From positions 1 to 28,634 of the forward strand of contig JANDJZ010000676.1 of NCBI GenBank assembly GCA_027943245.1: a stretch of DNA of 28,634 nt, given 5' to 3'. Made by a program: the position numbers and the translations under genes. The DNA comes from Acanthamoeba sp. SK_2022b. Taxonomy: Eukaryota > Discosea > Longamoebia > Acanthamoebidae. Every line of letters begins with the position of its first letter. Position 1 is the stretch's first letter. Of the stretch, positions 10,639 through 22,585 are shown one piece after another. The notes under the pieces are model-generated. The model saw only the letters and a program-made list of their open reading frames with translations, was not told the DNA's origin and did no database searches.

Positions 10639-11328
10639 AATTGGGGTAGTGAGGAAGGGTGAAGGCGACGGACTACTGGAGGTAGGGTTATGTGTGTGCA
10701 AGCACTCGGAGCGAGGTAAAGAAAAGAAGAGGCTCCGCGGAGAAGTGGTCACACTTATACCTTGGCCCAGGTCGGAAATTCGGTCTGGGCCAATGAGTGT
10801 CCTACAGCCGTGGGATTGGGCCGTGTGGCGGCGGGGGGTTTAGGCCCACTCGGCCAGCCGAACATGTGGTGAGGTTACAAGCGTGGTTCTGCGCCCGTAG
10901 TCGGGGTGTGCCGCGTTCCCCAGCGGGGAACCCCGTCGCAGGAGTTTCAGCAGCGGCTGTCGCCCACTTCTCTGCACGGCTAAGATAAGATGAGCTACTA
11001 CTGTATGTTGCCACTCTGCTTTCATTCCAAACCTGTGCACGGCTTACCCTTAGGCTGCATAGCGACAATCAACTTGGCCAAAGTGCACTTTCGCCCCAGC
11101 CAAAGTGTGGCGAGTGCGAGGCCAAGCTTGGCTTGGTGACCGCCAACAAGCGGAGATTAGCGGTCAACGACAAGCTTGACGTTGCGAGCTCCCTCACATT
11201 CCAAAACTACTCCACATTCAAGGGAACGCGATCCCCAAGATCGAATCAACAGCAATTCCATTCCTTGTAACAGAGCGTCAACTTGAACTTATGGGACACA
11301 CTCCCTCCTGCTTGGCAAGGGGAGCCTG
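10639..11328. other. Intergenic region between F-box and aminotransferase genes
   Basis: I find no convincing exon in these 690 bp. The right part should carry the 3' end of the F-box gene and the left part the promoter of the aminotransferase gene. Two short perfect palindromes are present: AAAGTGCACTTT (11080-11091) and GCCAAGCTTGGC (11121-11132). Confidence 0.5.
10754..10760 (-). promoter_or_regulatory. Possible TATA box of the aminotransferase gene
   Basis: On the minus strand the sequence reads GTATAAG in the context CCAAGGTATAAGTGTGACC, about 116 bp before the start codon. A transcription start about 30 bp downstream would give a pyrimidine-rich 5' leader. The assignment rests on the motif and position only. 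Confidence 0.4.
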
Positions 11329-12153
11329 TCACCAGCCCATGAAGAGAAGACTGCCTTGCGCATCGTCGCCTTCGTAGTCTGCGTCGTCACCGTTGTCGAT
11401 CCACAGTTGTTCCTCCTCTTTGCCTTGGCCACTGTGGTCGTCGCTGTCATCACCGACCACCTCGCCCCACGTGATTCGCGCGCGCTCTTTCGCGCACAGC
11501 TTGATGAAGGCTCGCCATTGGTCGTCTTCCTCTCGAGGCGCCACAGGTCGCTCGACCGGAGGTTGGCTCAACTCGGTGCCCAGCCGCCAGGTCACTGAAA
11601 CGCCGTTCTCGAGCATGACCTATCGACGCCCACCAACCACAAGGGCGTCATCAACGTTGTCCCAACAGACATGCGCGCACATGTGCGGCACGTCACGAAA
11701 CCTGTAGACATCGCAGCCTGGCGCCGAACGCCACGGTGAGGTCGAGCGAGCGGAGATGGGGCAGCCGTTTGGGCAGCGAGTTAAACCACCAATCGCTGCT
11801 TTCCAACGTCGCCCACGTCTGTTGCGACTGGCGTGCGGGCACCCGTTCAAAATAGCCGTTGGTTGGTTGATTGGTTGTTAGTGCGGGGAAGGTGAGCCAA
11901 TAAAAGAGGCGATATGTTGTGTGGTGTGTGGTGTGGTGTGGTGTGGTGTGTGTGTGTGCGCGTGTGTTGTACCTGAGCCAGGTGAGTGTGGGAAAGGTCG
12001 AGCGAGGTGATGGACGTGGGCAGGAAAGACACTCGGCCGTCACTTGCTTCCCTGAGTTGGCGGGCGCACGCCAACGACAACGACCTGAGACTCGACGGAA
12101 GGCTCCTGCCGCGTCGTGCGTGCGGGTTGGCTGGTGAGAGCAGCAGCGCGTGG

Positions 12154-12185
<32 letters not shown>

Positions 12186-13611
12186 CTTTGTGCGCCAGGC
12201 GTACCATAATGGCGAGGCTTTGTAGCGAGAGAGCGCCCAGTTGTCCATGGTGGTGTGGGCGGCGCAAAGGGTCTGCAAGCGTGGCAGACACTCGTCCAGG
12301 TCCACACAGTACGGCACCAGCGTGCAGCGGGAGAGGTCGAGCCTTTCCAGCGTCGACGGCATGACTGCGCCCGCGCCATTCACGCGCGTGAGCGTTGAGT
12401 GAATGCGTTGGGAGAAGGCGGAGAGGGGTAGGCGCGGACAGCTCTACCGTAGAACTGAGCTAAGCTCAGGAGCGCGCCGGAGAGGTTGAGCTCACGAAGC
12501 GCTGGCGGCCAGGGCACGCGGAGCAGGGCCGAATCTTGGGCGGCACCTGTGGCATTGCCCCTTGTGGGTGAGGTTGCGAACTGCAAATGCACACAAAAAA
12601 CAAGGCGGTGTTCTTTTGGCAGCTCCTTTGAGCGGTAACCACGTGATGCATGTTGCCGTGCAACCCGGCACGTACCGAGTTGTGACTCGGTTAATGGCCC
12701 GCAGCAGTTGGAGAGGTCCAGCGCTTCCACACTTGATGGGAGCCACTGATGATAACAGCACAGCGCCATTCAGTTCTTTCCCCTTCATTTCGCCGATGAT
12801 AGCGTTGGCTGTTGTCGTTGTGAGGAGATTGTGGCGAGGAGGGCTCACCCGGAGGTGCGAGGCCGACAGGCCACCGATCCGCGACAGCGTGAGCTCGCGC
12901 AGACACGTCAGTCGACTCAACCATCGCAGTCCGCCGCCAGTCACCTCCGTGACGCTAAGGTCGAGCGTCGTGAGGCTCAGCGGCAGCCGCGCCAGTCCTG
13001 CCACCACCGCAACCAGCCCCCCCCCCCAATTCGGCGCGGCGTGACCAACAATAATGACCGACGTGGCTTTGCCCCACCACCACACGATTCGCCACCTCCT
13101 GCCATCACTGTCCGGTGCTTACCACGATTGGTGATGGAGGTGTGGTTCACCGACAGGCTCATCAGCGTTTCCGGCAAGTGTGCCACAAGCTGGTTTGGTT
13201 TGGCGGTCATCAGAATGCGGTCAGATAGGGGCCGTAACAACGATTACGAGGGGTACCGAGTCGGTGAAGGTGTCCCAGGCGGAGAGATCAAGCGACACGA
13301 GCGAGAGCCACGTCGATGTGAACTCGAGCACCTGCTTCATGCTTCTACGTCGCGTGACCAGCCCTGCCCACCAGCAATAATATGAGAATTAATATATGCA
13401 TAAAAGAACCCGCAAAATAAGGTAGGAGGATACCGAGAGGGGTGGAGGTGTGGTGGCGCACTTTGGCAAGGACGTGGGAGCGCAGGCACCAGCACGTGGC
13501 GCTGAGGCGCGTGAGGTCGCCTGTGCCCAGATAGCCGCACACCATTGCCCACAGCTCGGCGGGCAGCCACTGCGCCACGTCTTCGCCTCCTCCCGCCACC
13601 TCCGTCATCAT
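11329..13611 (-). CDS. F-box / leucine-rich-repeat protein
   Basis: Ten exons (minus): 13611-13434, 13363-13257, 13189-13123, 12997-12849, 12745-12676, 12546-12448, 12364-12205, 12105-11973, 11827-11702, 11619-11329. They sum to 1380 nt, 459 aa. An F-box (about residues 12-50, WLPAELWAMVCGYL followed by LSATCWCLRSHV) precedes at least seven leucine-rich repeats. Examples are LTTLDLSVTEV, LRELTLSRIGGLS, VEALDLSNCCGP, LRELNLSGALL, LERLDLSRCTL, ITSLDLSHTHL and LRSLDLTVAFG. The last exon (about 97 residues) is strongly acidic (GDDSDDHSGQGKEEE). By family logic the F-box would bind Skp1 in an SCF ubiquitin ligase, with the repeats choosing the substrate; the substrate is unknown. Two ATGs stand side by side at the start (13611 and 13608). 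Exons 5 and 6 were placed by repeat continuity and phase and are the least certain. Confidence 0.8.
11919..11967. repeat. TG-rich low-complexity tract in an intron
   Basis: GTGTGGTGTG-type repeats followed by (TG)n fill the intron between exons 8 and 9 of the F-box gene. Confidence 0.8.
12155..12184. repeat. (TG)n microsatellite in an intron of the F-box gene
   Basis: About 15 TG units lie in the intron between exons 7 and 8. Read from the minus strand it is a CA repeat. Confidence 0.85.
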
Positions 13612-14586
13612 CGTGTGCCTCTCGCTGCGCTTCCTGTGTTTGGCCCTTGTAACCTCCGGCGTTATAAAATACCGAATTTTGGTAGCGGGGCGAAAGTGTT
13701 ACAGAAGCACCCCCAAGTCTGTCTCAATGTATTTACGTTCCAATTTCACCCAAACTCGGAGTCAAAGGAGGTCAGTAATACATCCCTAGAAAAGTGTAGG
13801 TACTGCAGATTGCGACACCTACAAGGTCAAGGAGGACCTCCAACCTATACAACCACCCACTACTATGGTGTGGGGTGCAGGAGCAAGGGACTCACCTGAG
13901 CCACTCTAACACCTACATCAGCACATAGTTTCCTGTCTGGACCACCAGCAGCTGATGTGCACCCAAGCCTACAACTACCTCAGCTTTGTGAGCCCCTTCA
14001 TGTCAGCTGCAGGATGGGAGATGTTCATTGAACTCTTCCTCAACAATGCGGACAACCCAACAAGCAAGGCCCACAAATTCTGACCCTTGTCATATGACTT
14101 GGCTGCACTCCTTCTAACAGTGCTAGGACAAAAATGGAGGGAAAGAAATGCCACTGTATGGATCATACATCACCTTGCCCATGCAAAGCCAATCATTGCT
14201 GATGGGTGGAGTAGCTGGCACATCAAAAAATCAGACAGGATCAATGGTAAAATGCATGTGGTAAGAGTATGAGTGAATCATGTGGCTGCCCAAATTTGAG
14301 GATACTGTAAGCTGTAACATGTTGGTTAAAATACACAGCAGCTCCCTGAGATTGGGTGATACATATACTTCCACATACACAACATCTGCAATCCTGTGGG
14401 ATCAACCAACCATCTGGTGGCACCCACATGTACTTGAGTAGAAGGCAAGATATGTGTCTGGCCTGGCACTGTTCCTCATGTTTGGGCTTGAGTGATTCAG
14501 TGCAGCCCCAACAGTGCAAAGAGACATGGTTGAGCTGAACAAAACAGCATTGAAACTCCCATTTTTTTCTCGTTTGTTTGCGACTA
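13612..14586. other. CpG-starved spacer with a decayed reading frame
   Basis: This lies between the divergent starts of the F-box gene (minus) and the focadhesin gene (plus), so it must hold both promoters. A TATAAAAT sequence at 13663-13670 sits about 50 bp from the F-box start, though it reads as a TATA box on the plus strand. From 13817 to 14570 I find a single CG dinucleotide. Within that stretch a plus-strand frame at about 13927-14271 reads as protein-like sequence interrupted by a stop. I did not recognise its family. Confidence 0.5.
13927..14271 (+). pseudogene. Decayed open frame of unknown origin
   Basis: One frame reads about 50 codons (including HQQLMCTQAYNYLSFV), meets a stop at about 14083, and continues for 62 codons (including LAALLLTVLGQKWRERNA) to a stop at about 14271. 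The continuity of frame across a single internal stop suggests a decayed gene or mobile-element fragment. I recognise no domain. Chance openness in a region poor in CG and stop codons is a real alternative. Confidence 0.25.
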
Positions 14587-16464
14587 ATGGAGGAGGAAAT
14601 AAAGGACCTTGAGCAAAAGCTTGAGGTGCCGCAGGTCTCTTTCCAGCGCGATGCCGTCGCAAAGGCCCTTGCTGCCATCCTCGGACAGGTACCTTTAAAG
14701 AATGCACCCGCAATCAGTGATTATTTTTTATATTTGATCTCTCCAGAAACACATTTGAATTCAACGTCGTCTGAATATATTTAGATGTTTTATTTATAAT
14801 ACAAAATTTCTAATTTCTAATCACTAACACGCGTACACGCAGCCAGTGGCGCTGACGCAGGACACAGCATCGGATTCGCTCTACTTCCGGTTCCTGGAGC
14901 GATGCCTCACTCACTCCTCGCTTGCCGTCAGCGAGGCCGCCATGGCCGGGGTAAGTGGCTATTTCTATTAATGGGCCATCCATGTGCGTGGCCATGCTCA
15001 CATCGACGCACTCTCGCTCCCTTCCTGCAGCTGCTGCGCCTGGTGAGGGAGAAGAAGCTGGAACCCAAGCACGCCATCACCGAGCTGCTCAACTACACGC
15101 CATCCCTCTCCTCGGCCGCCTTCGCCGCCGCCGTGTCCGCCATCACCGAGCTCCTCTTTGCCCACTTCATCGCCGGCGCCGATCATGCCACGTCATCGCC
15201 GCTCTCGGCCCACTTCCCCACGCACCCCTACGCCAGCCTCCTTAACCAGCGGCCCGACGCCTGGCAGCACCTGGTCCACGCCTTCGTCGACCGCCTCTTT
15301 AAGGAGCCCGGCGTGGTCCTGTCGACATTCAGGCCGTGGATCGCGCAGGTGCTGCTCAACCCCCACCTCAACGCCGCGCCGCCGCCGTCGACCGGCGTGC
15401 CGGCGGCGACCGTGGGCTCGCTCCTGCTGCGCGGCCAGCTACACGCGCAGCTCGTGCGCGTGGGCATGACCAGCGAGGACGGCGCCGTCGGGCTTGCCGT
15501 ATTCGAGCTGCTCGTCTCCTTCTTGCCCTTCTACAGGTCTGTACACACGCACACGCACACGCACACGCACACGCACACGCACACGCACACGCACACGCAC
15601 ACGCACACGCACACGCACACACGCACGCACACGACCGCGAGTGGAGGCGAGCTGATGGTCGGGGCCTGGGTGTGGGGAGTCAGGTCGGAGCAGGACGCCG
15701 ACCTGTCGTTCGTTCTCGGCTGCTACGGCGAGCTGCTCGACCTGGCCGAGTCCCTCCTGGACGACGACGTCGAAGGTGCGCGCGCGCGCCGGTGGACACG
15801 TGGCCCGTGGCTCAGTTGCTGACGTGTAGTGTGTTGTCGACACGCAGGCGTCGAGGAGCTCTACCGACACGGGCAGGCCCTGCTGGAGGGCTTGGTGCAG
15901 CTGCTGCACGAGGAGCGCAGGCGCGGCCGTTCGCTGGTCATCCCGCTGTCGCTCCTGCGCCGGTTCCTCTTCGTCTGCCCGTCGCTCTTCACCCGCTTCG
16001 AGCACCTGGCCGCCATCCTCGCGCTGCTCCTCTTCACCGCCTCCTCCGAGACCGAGCAGCGGGACCTGCTGGGCGTGCTCTCGATCCTGCTCAACGCCCT
16101 GCCCGCCGTCGCGGCCGCCTCGCCCGCCGTCCACGACTTTGTGCTGCCCTTCCTGGTGTTCCCCCTCCTCCACAGCGTGTCCTCGTCGCCCTTGGACGCC
16201 CAGGCCCGCGTTCTCTCCTCCAAGCTCCTCGGCAGGGTCGAGGTCATGATGCACACCAAGCTCAAGGCCACCGCCGCCGCCGCCGCCGCCGACCACGACC
16301 ACGACCACGAGGGCGTCGACCTCGCTGGCCTCGACCTCGTCGAGAAGGTCGGCCTGGTCGACCTCTTCAAGAAGGCCGAGAAGCTCCAGCGCTGGGTCCT
16401 TCGTAAGGACGGAGGTGACTGCCCCCCCCCTCTCGTGGTCGTGGTCGTGGTGGTCGTGGTCGTG

Positions 16465-16535
<71 letters not shown>

Positions 16536-19213
16536 GGTCGTCGTCGTGTGTTGACGTCGAGCGGCGATGACAGGCGGCAGGGAGGCGCGCGAGTACGTGC
16601 GGTCGATGGCGGAGCGGCTGGTGGCCAGGGACCAGCTCTCGCCCTTCTTCCTGCTCTTTGCCGCGTCGCTCGTGGTCCACCCGCAGGCCTCGGCCGGCGT
16701 GCAGCTGGCCCTCATGGACCTCGTCGCCAAGGCGGCGCAGGTCGACGTGCTCCGGGCCATCTCGCTCCTGCCCGTGCTCGTCTACAAGCTGGGCAAGTCC
16801 CAGGATCCCACTGTCCAAATTAAGGTTCTCCTATACAACCATTCCCATTCCCATGCAACATCAAATATGTGATGTTGCTATGCAACAAACACAGAGTCGA
16901 CAATATTCATGTCTGGCTTTTTCTCGGCGTGCAGCTGCTCTACGTCTTGCCGGCGCTGGGCACGCACACGGCCTGCGTGGCGCCGGTCCTGCGCACGATC
17001 TCGTCGCTGGCGTCGGTGCGTGCGCTGCACCCGATCTCCATTCGGCTGCTGGGCCGCCTGTGGGACAGCCAGCCGCGCATGTTCCCGCGCCTCCAGGCCG
17101 CCCTCAACGAGTACCACCCGGAGAAGATGGACGACGACCTCAGGATCAGCATCGCTTCCGTCATCAGGTTCGTTCGTTGCCGGCGCAACCTAACAAAACC
17201 AAAAATTATTTTATTTTTATATTTTATATTTTTAAAATGCAAAATATTAATATAATCTGCAGGGACGTGTGTATGAAGGACAGCGATTCGGGCATCGATT
17301 TGATCACGCCCCTGTCGAGCATCATCACCAAGGACGTCAACCCGACCTGCGTGGCCCTCGGTCTCGAGAGCTTGACCGCCCTCTGCCAGGACGACGCCGT
17401 CGACTTCAAGACTGCCTGGGGCGTCATCGGCCAGACCCTGGACGAGGTTCCCCTTCCCATTCCCCTCTCCTTTTCCCCTTTTTATTATTTATTTATTTAT
17501 TTACAATTCATCATTTATCTCATTTCATTTTTAATTGCAGGAAAATCGTCCTCTCGTGCTGGCGTACATCGCCAGGTTCTTTGCCTGCGGCGCTCCCGAA
17601 CTCAATCCCGACGACGACGAGGTTCGTGCCCTGGCACACGCGTGAATGTCGTGGTTGTCGCGTGCGACTGACATTCTCCGCAGTTTGACGACTTCACGAA
17701 GATGATCATGGCCCGCCTGTGGCGCGGCGCCAAGCACGACAACTACATGGTGCGCGAGGCCTCCTTCCTCGCGCTCAAGAGCTACGCCGAGCACAACGCC
17801 AACTCCGTGGGCCCGCTCTCCGAGGCCTCGCCCGCCCTCTACGCGTCGCTGCTCAAGGACCCCAACGAAACCAGCCGCAAGGTAGGCACATGGTTGACTT
17901 TTGTGTGTTCGGTCAACGCGTGTTGACCGGAGATGACTGAATTTGACTCCGCCCGACCTGTCGATAGGCGGCCGAGGCATTCGTGGGCGTGCTGGTGGGC
18001 ATCGAGACCGGACAGAGGCGCCGCCTCTCCGGTCCCTCACAGTTCCCCAATCCTGCCCTCAAGCATCTCGAAGCCCTCCCCACCTACCTCGCCTCCACCT
18101 ACGAAGTGCGCCCCGCATCGTGTGCGCTGTTGTTGTTGTTTTTGTGTGTGTGTGTCATCCTAGTGGTGCTCATGGAGCGTGTCGTAGGGCGTCACGCGTC
18201 CCTCCGTGCGCAGCGGATTGGCTACTGCCGTGCTCTATTCTTTCCAACCCCCGGCGCCCCGCTCCGCAGACAGCACAGGTCCGCATTTATTCTTTAACCA
18301 TTTATTATCATTTATTATTTTATATGTTCTGATTTCTTTTTTTAAATCCGTTTTTGTCCTTGTTGTGTGTTGTGCGGTGATCGACAGCTTCGGCGGTGCG
18401 GCGCCACGTCATCAACAAGGGACGAGCGTACAGGCGTGCCCTCACCGACTTGATCGCCGACATGGGCGCGTCGCCCCACAGGGACTGGGTGGTGCGCGCC
18501 ACGGCGATCAACCCGTGGGTCGTGTTCTTCCAGCAGGCCTTCCCCGTCCTCGTCGAAGCCGAGGCCGCCAAGCGCTCCACCAACTCCGACCAGGAGCACA
18601 CAGTCGACAAGCAGCTCACCCTCGTACCTTTTTCACCTTCTAATAGTTTTCTAATAATTTTATTATTTCATTTTTCATGATTTAATTGTATCTTTTTGTT
18701 CTTTTTTATAATTCGAATATTTTGGAATTTTTTTAATTATTAATTCGTCGGCTTGGTAATCGGGAGTGCAGGAGGTGGCCGAGCTGCTGACCGCCGAGCT
18801 CAAGAAGAAGTGCGAGGAGTCGCCGGGCGTCGCCGAGAACGCGGTGTGCGCCATGTGTGCGCTGGCCCTGTCTCTCCCCGCCTCGATCCAGTCGTACATC
18901 GAAGTCATCTGCGACTCCCTCCTCGCCCTGTTCCGACAAAACGTGCGTTGGCCTCGCTCTACGTTGACGCCCACTACTCAAGACCGCCAACGACACCACA
19001 CGACATGTGTCCACAGGAGGGGACCAACGAGTGGCGCCAGTACGCGTGCCTGCTTTCGCTGGCGACCATCACGCACGCGCTGCACCCGACCGACACCACG
19101 CGGATGAGCGACATCGTGTCGCTGCTCATCGAGGTGACCACTCTCGCTCTACCCCCTCTCCCAACCAACAGCACACGAATCGCCCGACTTACACTTTGGC
19201 GCAACTCGTTCGC

Positions 19214-19244
<31 letters not shown>

Positions 19245-22102
19245 TGTGTTGTGTGGGCAGAACTTGACTCACAACCAAAACGAGTGGGTCAAGTTTGCCT
19301 CCGGGCTGGGTCTGGGCATTGTGTCTTCGGCGCTGTTCAGGCAAAACGCCGACGCAGACCTCGATGAGGAGGACGCCACCGGTAACACACGCCCACGAAC
19401 CCCCATGCGCAATCACACGCTGACCCCTGCATCTTGTGTTGTGTTGTGTCGTGTCGTGGTGATGCTTCATTTAGGCGGCAAGCGGTCCAAGTCGCTGCAG
19501 ACCGAGTCAGACGTGGTCAAGCGCAAGCTCCTGCAGACCATCATCGACACGCTCAAGTCCGTCGTCTTCTCGGCCTTCCCCGACCTCCCGCTCCAGCGCA
19601 TGCTCGACGACCCGCACGCGGCGACCGCAGCCGCGCTCTCCAGCCCCGCCAGCGTCATCCCGTCGTCGTCGTTCCACTGGGGCATGTTCGGCAGCACGCT
19701 GGGCATCGCCCACCTCGGCGACGCGCTCGAGGGCATCGGGGACGGCGTCCAGCTGCAGAAGTGGCAGGCCCTGTGCGCCGGCGTCGTTCGCGCGCAGCTC
19801 AGCGGCGTCGCCGGCCCCGCGGGCGCGGCGGGCAAGCAACGCGAGTCGGCGAGCGGCGACGAAGGTTCACCGCCATCTTTTCTTGTCGACACGACCGAGA
19901 GACAGCAACGCATTCTTAAGGATGTCGCGTGCGTGTGTGTGACGTGGCACAGAGGGTGGCGAGAGCACGGAGGCTACAGACGCCGGGAAGCTGCTGGTCG
20001 ACGGCCTGCTGATGGCGCTGGCCACGCTCACCGCCCGCGCCTACCGGCTGGATTTGCTGTCGACCGCTGACGTGTCCAGCGTGCTCGGCGACCTCCACGC
20101 CTTTGCCGACAAGCAACAAGACGGCACCGACGCCGCCATGACCTGCACGGGTACACTCAACCCCCCCCCCTCTTTCTCCAAAGAGCGAAAGCGACAATTC
20201 GTTCGCGCACTTACTCCCCCCCTTCGCTTCTCTCTTTCGCGAAGGCGTGGCGCACATGGCCTACGCGTCGCTGCTGCACGACGTGGTGAACGAGGGCTTC
20301 AGCGTCGTGGCCGTGGCCGACATCCACAAGACGATGACCAAGTGCGTCGGGCTGGTCACCTCCACCGAGCATCCAAACCTGCGCGTCGGCGTGCTGCTGG
20401 CCTTGGCCAACTGTACGCCACTCACTCATGCACAAGCCTGCGATGCACGCGCGCGCGCACTCACCCGCCTGTTCCTGCCCCAGTCTTGGGCGCGCAGCTG
20501 TTGGTGCCGCCGTCCACGCCCAAGTCCTACGTGCAGTCGCTCTCCCACCTCTCGCCCGCCCTCTCCAAGAAGGAGGAGGGCATGTACGCCCCGGACCTCG
20601 TCGACAAAATCATGAGTGCGCCACCCACTCCCGACTGCATTCTCGACATTGTTTCGGTTTTTTAATTATTATTTTTATTTTTATAAAATATTTTGTTTTT
20701 ATTGTTGGTGCTTGCGTGGTCCACGTGCAGCTGCGATCAAGCACAGCTTCGCGGCGGATCCGAAGCCGCGCGTGTGCAACCAGGCGGCGCGTATTCTGGG
20801 CTCGCTCTCCCGACCATTCCCGCCCGAGGCCTCCGACACCAACATCCCGTCGAACCTCAACTACCTCCCCAACACCAGCTTCGTGCGGTATCTCACATTC
20901 TTGGCATTTCACACGCCATTTTTATTTAAGGTATTATTTATTCATTTATTAATTCATTTATTTGGCACGCAGGGCCTTCTTCGACATCCTCAAGGCCGCG
21001 TCGACCACCGCCAAGGGCTCCGCGGCCTCCGTGTCCGTCTCGCAGGTCGAGGCCATCCTCGCCTGTCTCACCGCCGCGCCCAAGTACTCCTCCTCCGCCC
21101 TCGTCCACACAAGCCGAGCCCCCCCCCCCATCCGCCACGTCAACTCCACATCAACTCACTCCGCGCGCGCGCCCAGGCTTCCCTCGGTGAACTGGGCTCG
21201 TCTCGTGCAGCAGCTGATGAAGGCCGGCCTCGGCCTCGCCCTACGCCTCCAATGCGTCCACTTCGCCATCAAGTGCCCACTCCCCCCCCACTCCCTCTCT
21301 CCCCCTCCCTGCGTTCGGGTGAGCTCACTTGAGATGGCGCAGGCACAGCGGCCAGAGCTCGCTCGTCGCGCTGCTGGCCTCGTGGTACGACGCCGCCCGC
21401 TTCATGACGCTCGAGGAGCCCCTGCAGTCGGCCCTCTACGACGCCCTCCCGCGCCTGCTCCCGCTCTTCCCCTCGACCATCTCGCGGCGCATCGCGTCGA
21501 CGCTCTTCCTCCTGCCCTTTGGCGCCTCCTCGCCGGCGCTCGACGTCGACAAGAGTCGACAGGAATGCAAGCGTCGACACAAGTTCGCCGTGCGCGCGCT
21601 CGAGTCTCTCCGCGCGGCGCAGGACGAGGACGCCAAGCTGCCGCCGCCCGTCGTCGCCGAGCTGCACCAGGCCATGCTCGAGATCTACCGCCGGCTGCCC
21701 GGCCCCGTGCGCGTGCGCGTTGGCCGTGTGTCGACAACAACGACGGCGGCGACCGCGCGCGCGCGCATCGACGCCAGGCGGCTCGAGCTGTTGACGCTCG
21801 TGACGGCGAGCATGGCGTCGCTCCCGCCGCTCGTTCTCGAGTCGTCGCTCCCCGCCGACGGCTGCTACACGCGCCAGGCCGAGGAGCGCATGAAGGCCGA
21901 CGCGCCCGCCAAGAAGAAGTCGCAGCAGCAGCAGCAGCGAGGCGGGCCCGGCGAGCTGGAGGAGCTCGAGGCGGCGGCCAAGGGCATCACCCTCCGCTGC
22001 CTTCTCGTGGAGCGCAAGGTCCTGCCGCTCTCCTCGCTTCACGCCTGCCGCACATGGTGCCTGTCGCAGAGTGGAGGTACTCTCTCTCTCTCTCTCTCTC
22101 TC

Positions 22103-22162
<60 letters not shown>

Positions 22163-22538
22163 CGTGGGCGCTTGGCCTAAGCTTGCGTGTGTCTGCGTTG
22201 TCGCCACAGTCGCGGCAGAGCGAATGGCGCTGGCGCTCATGGGTTTCGTGGTGGGGCCCCTCGTGTCGTTCGACGCGGCCACCAAGCGCAAGTGGCTTGT
22301 CGACACCTTCGACACCCTTTGGATGTGCCCCAACATCACTGTACCCCTCCCCCGCTGCACTCTCTATTTTTTTTTTTTTTTTTCGTTTTCGATTTTAAAG
22401 CCATTAATATTTTTATTTATTTATTTATTGTTGGTTTGCGACAACAGTTGGGTCTCCATTTCCTGGCCTTCATTTGCTCGACCTGGGCCGCCGGCAAACT
22501 GGACAGCGAACTCGTGTTCCGCCATCAGGTGCGCGCAG

Positions 22539-22585
<47 letters not shown>

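Noticed and set aside
15439..16818. Long minus-strand open frame (459 codons) with Asp-His and Arg-Val repeats
   Set aside because: It is antisense to well-supported focadhesin exons, and its length comes from hexanucleotide repeats and the scarcity of stops in GC-rich DNA. It crosses exon and intron borders without regard to them.
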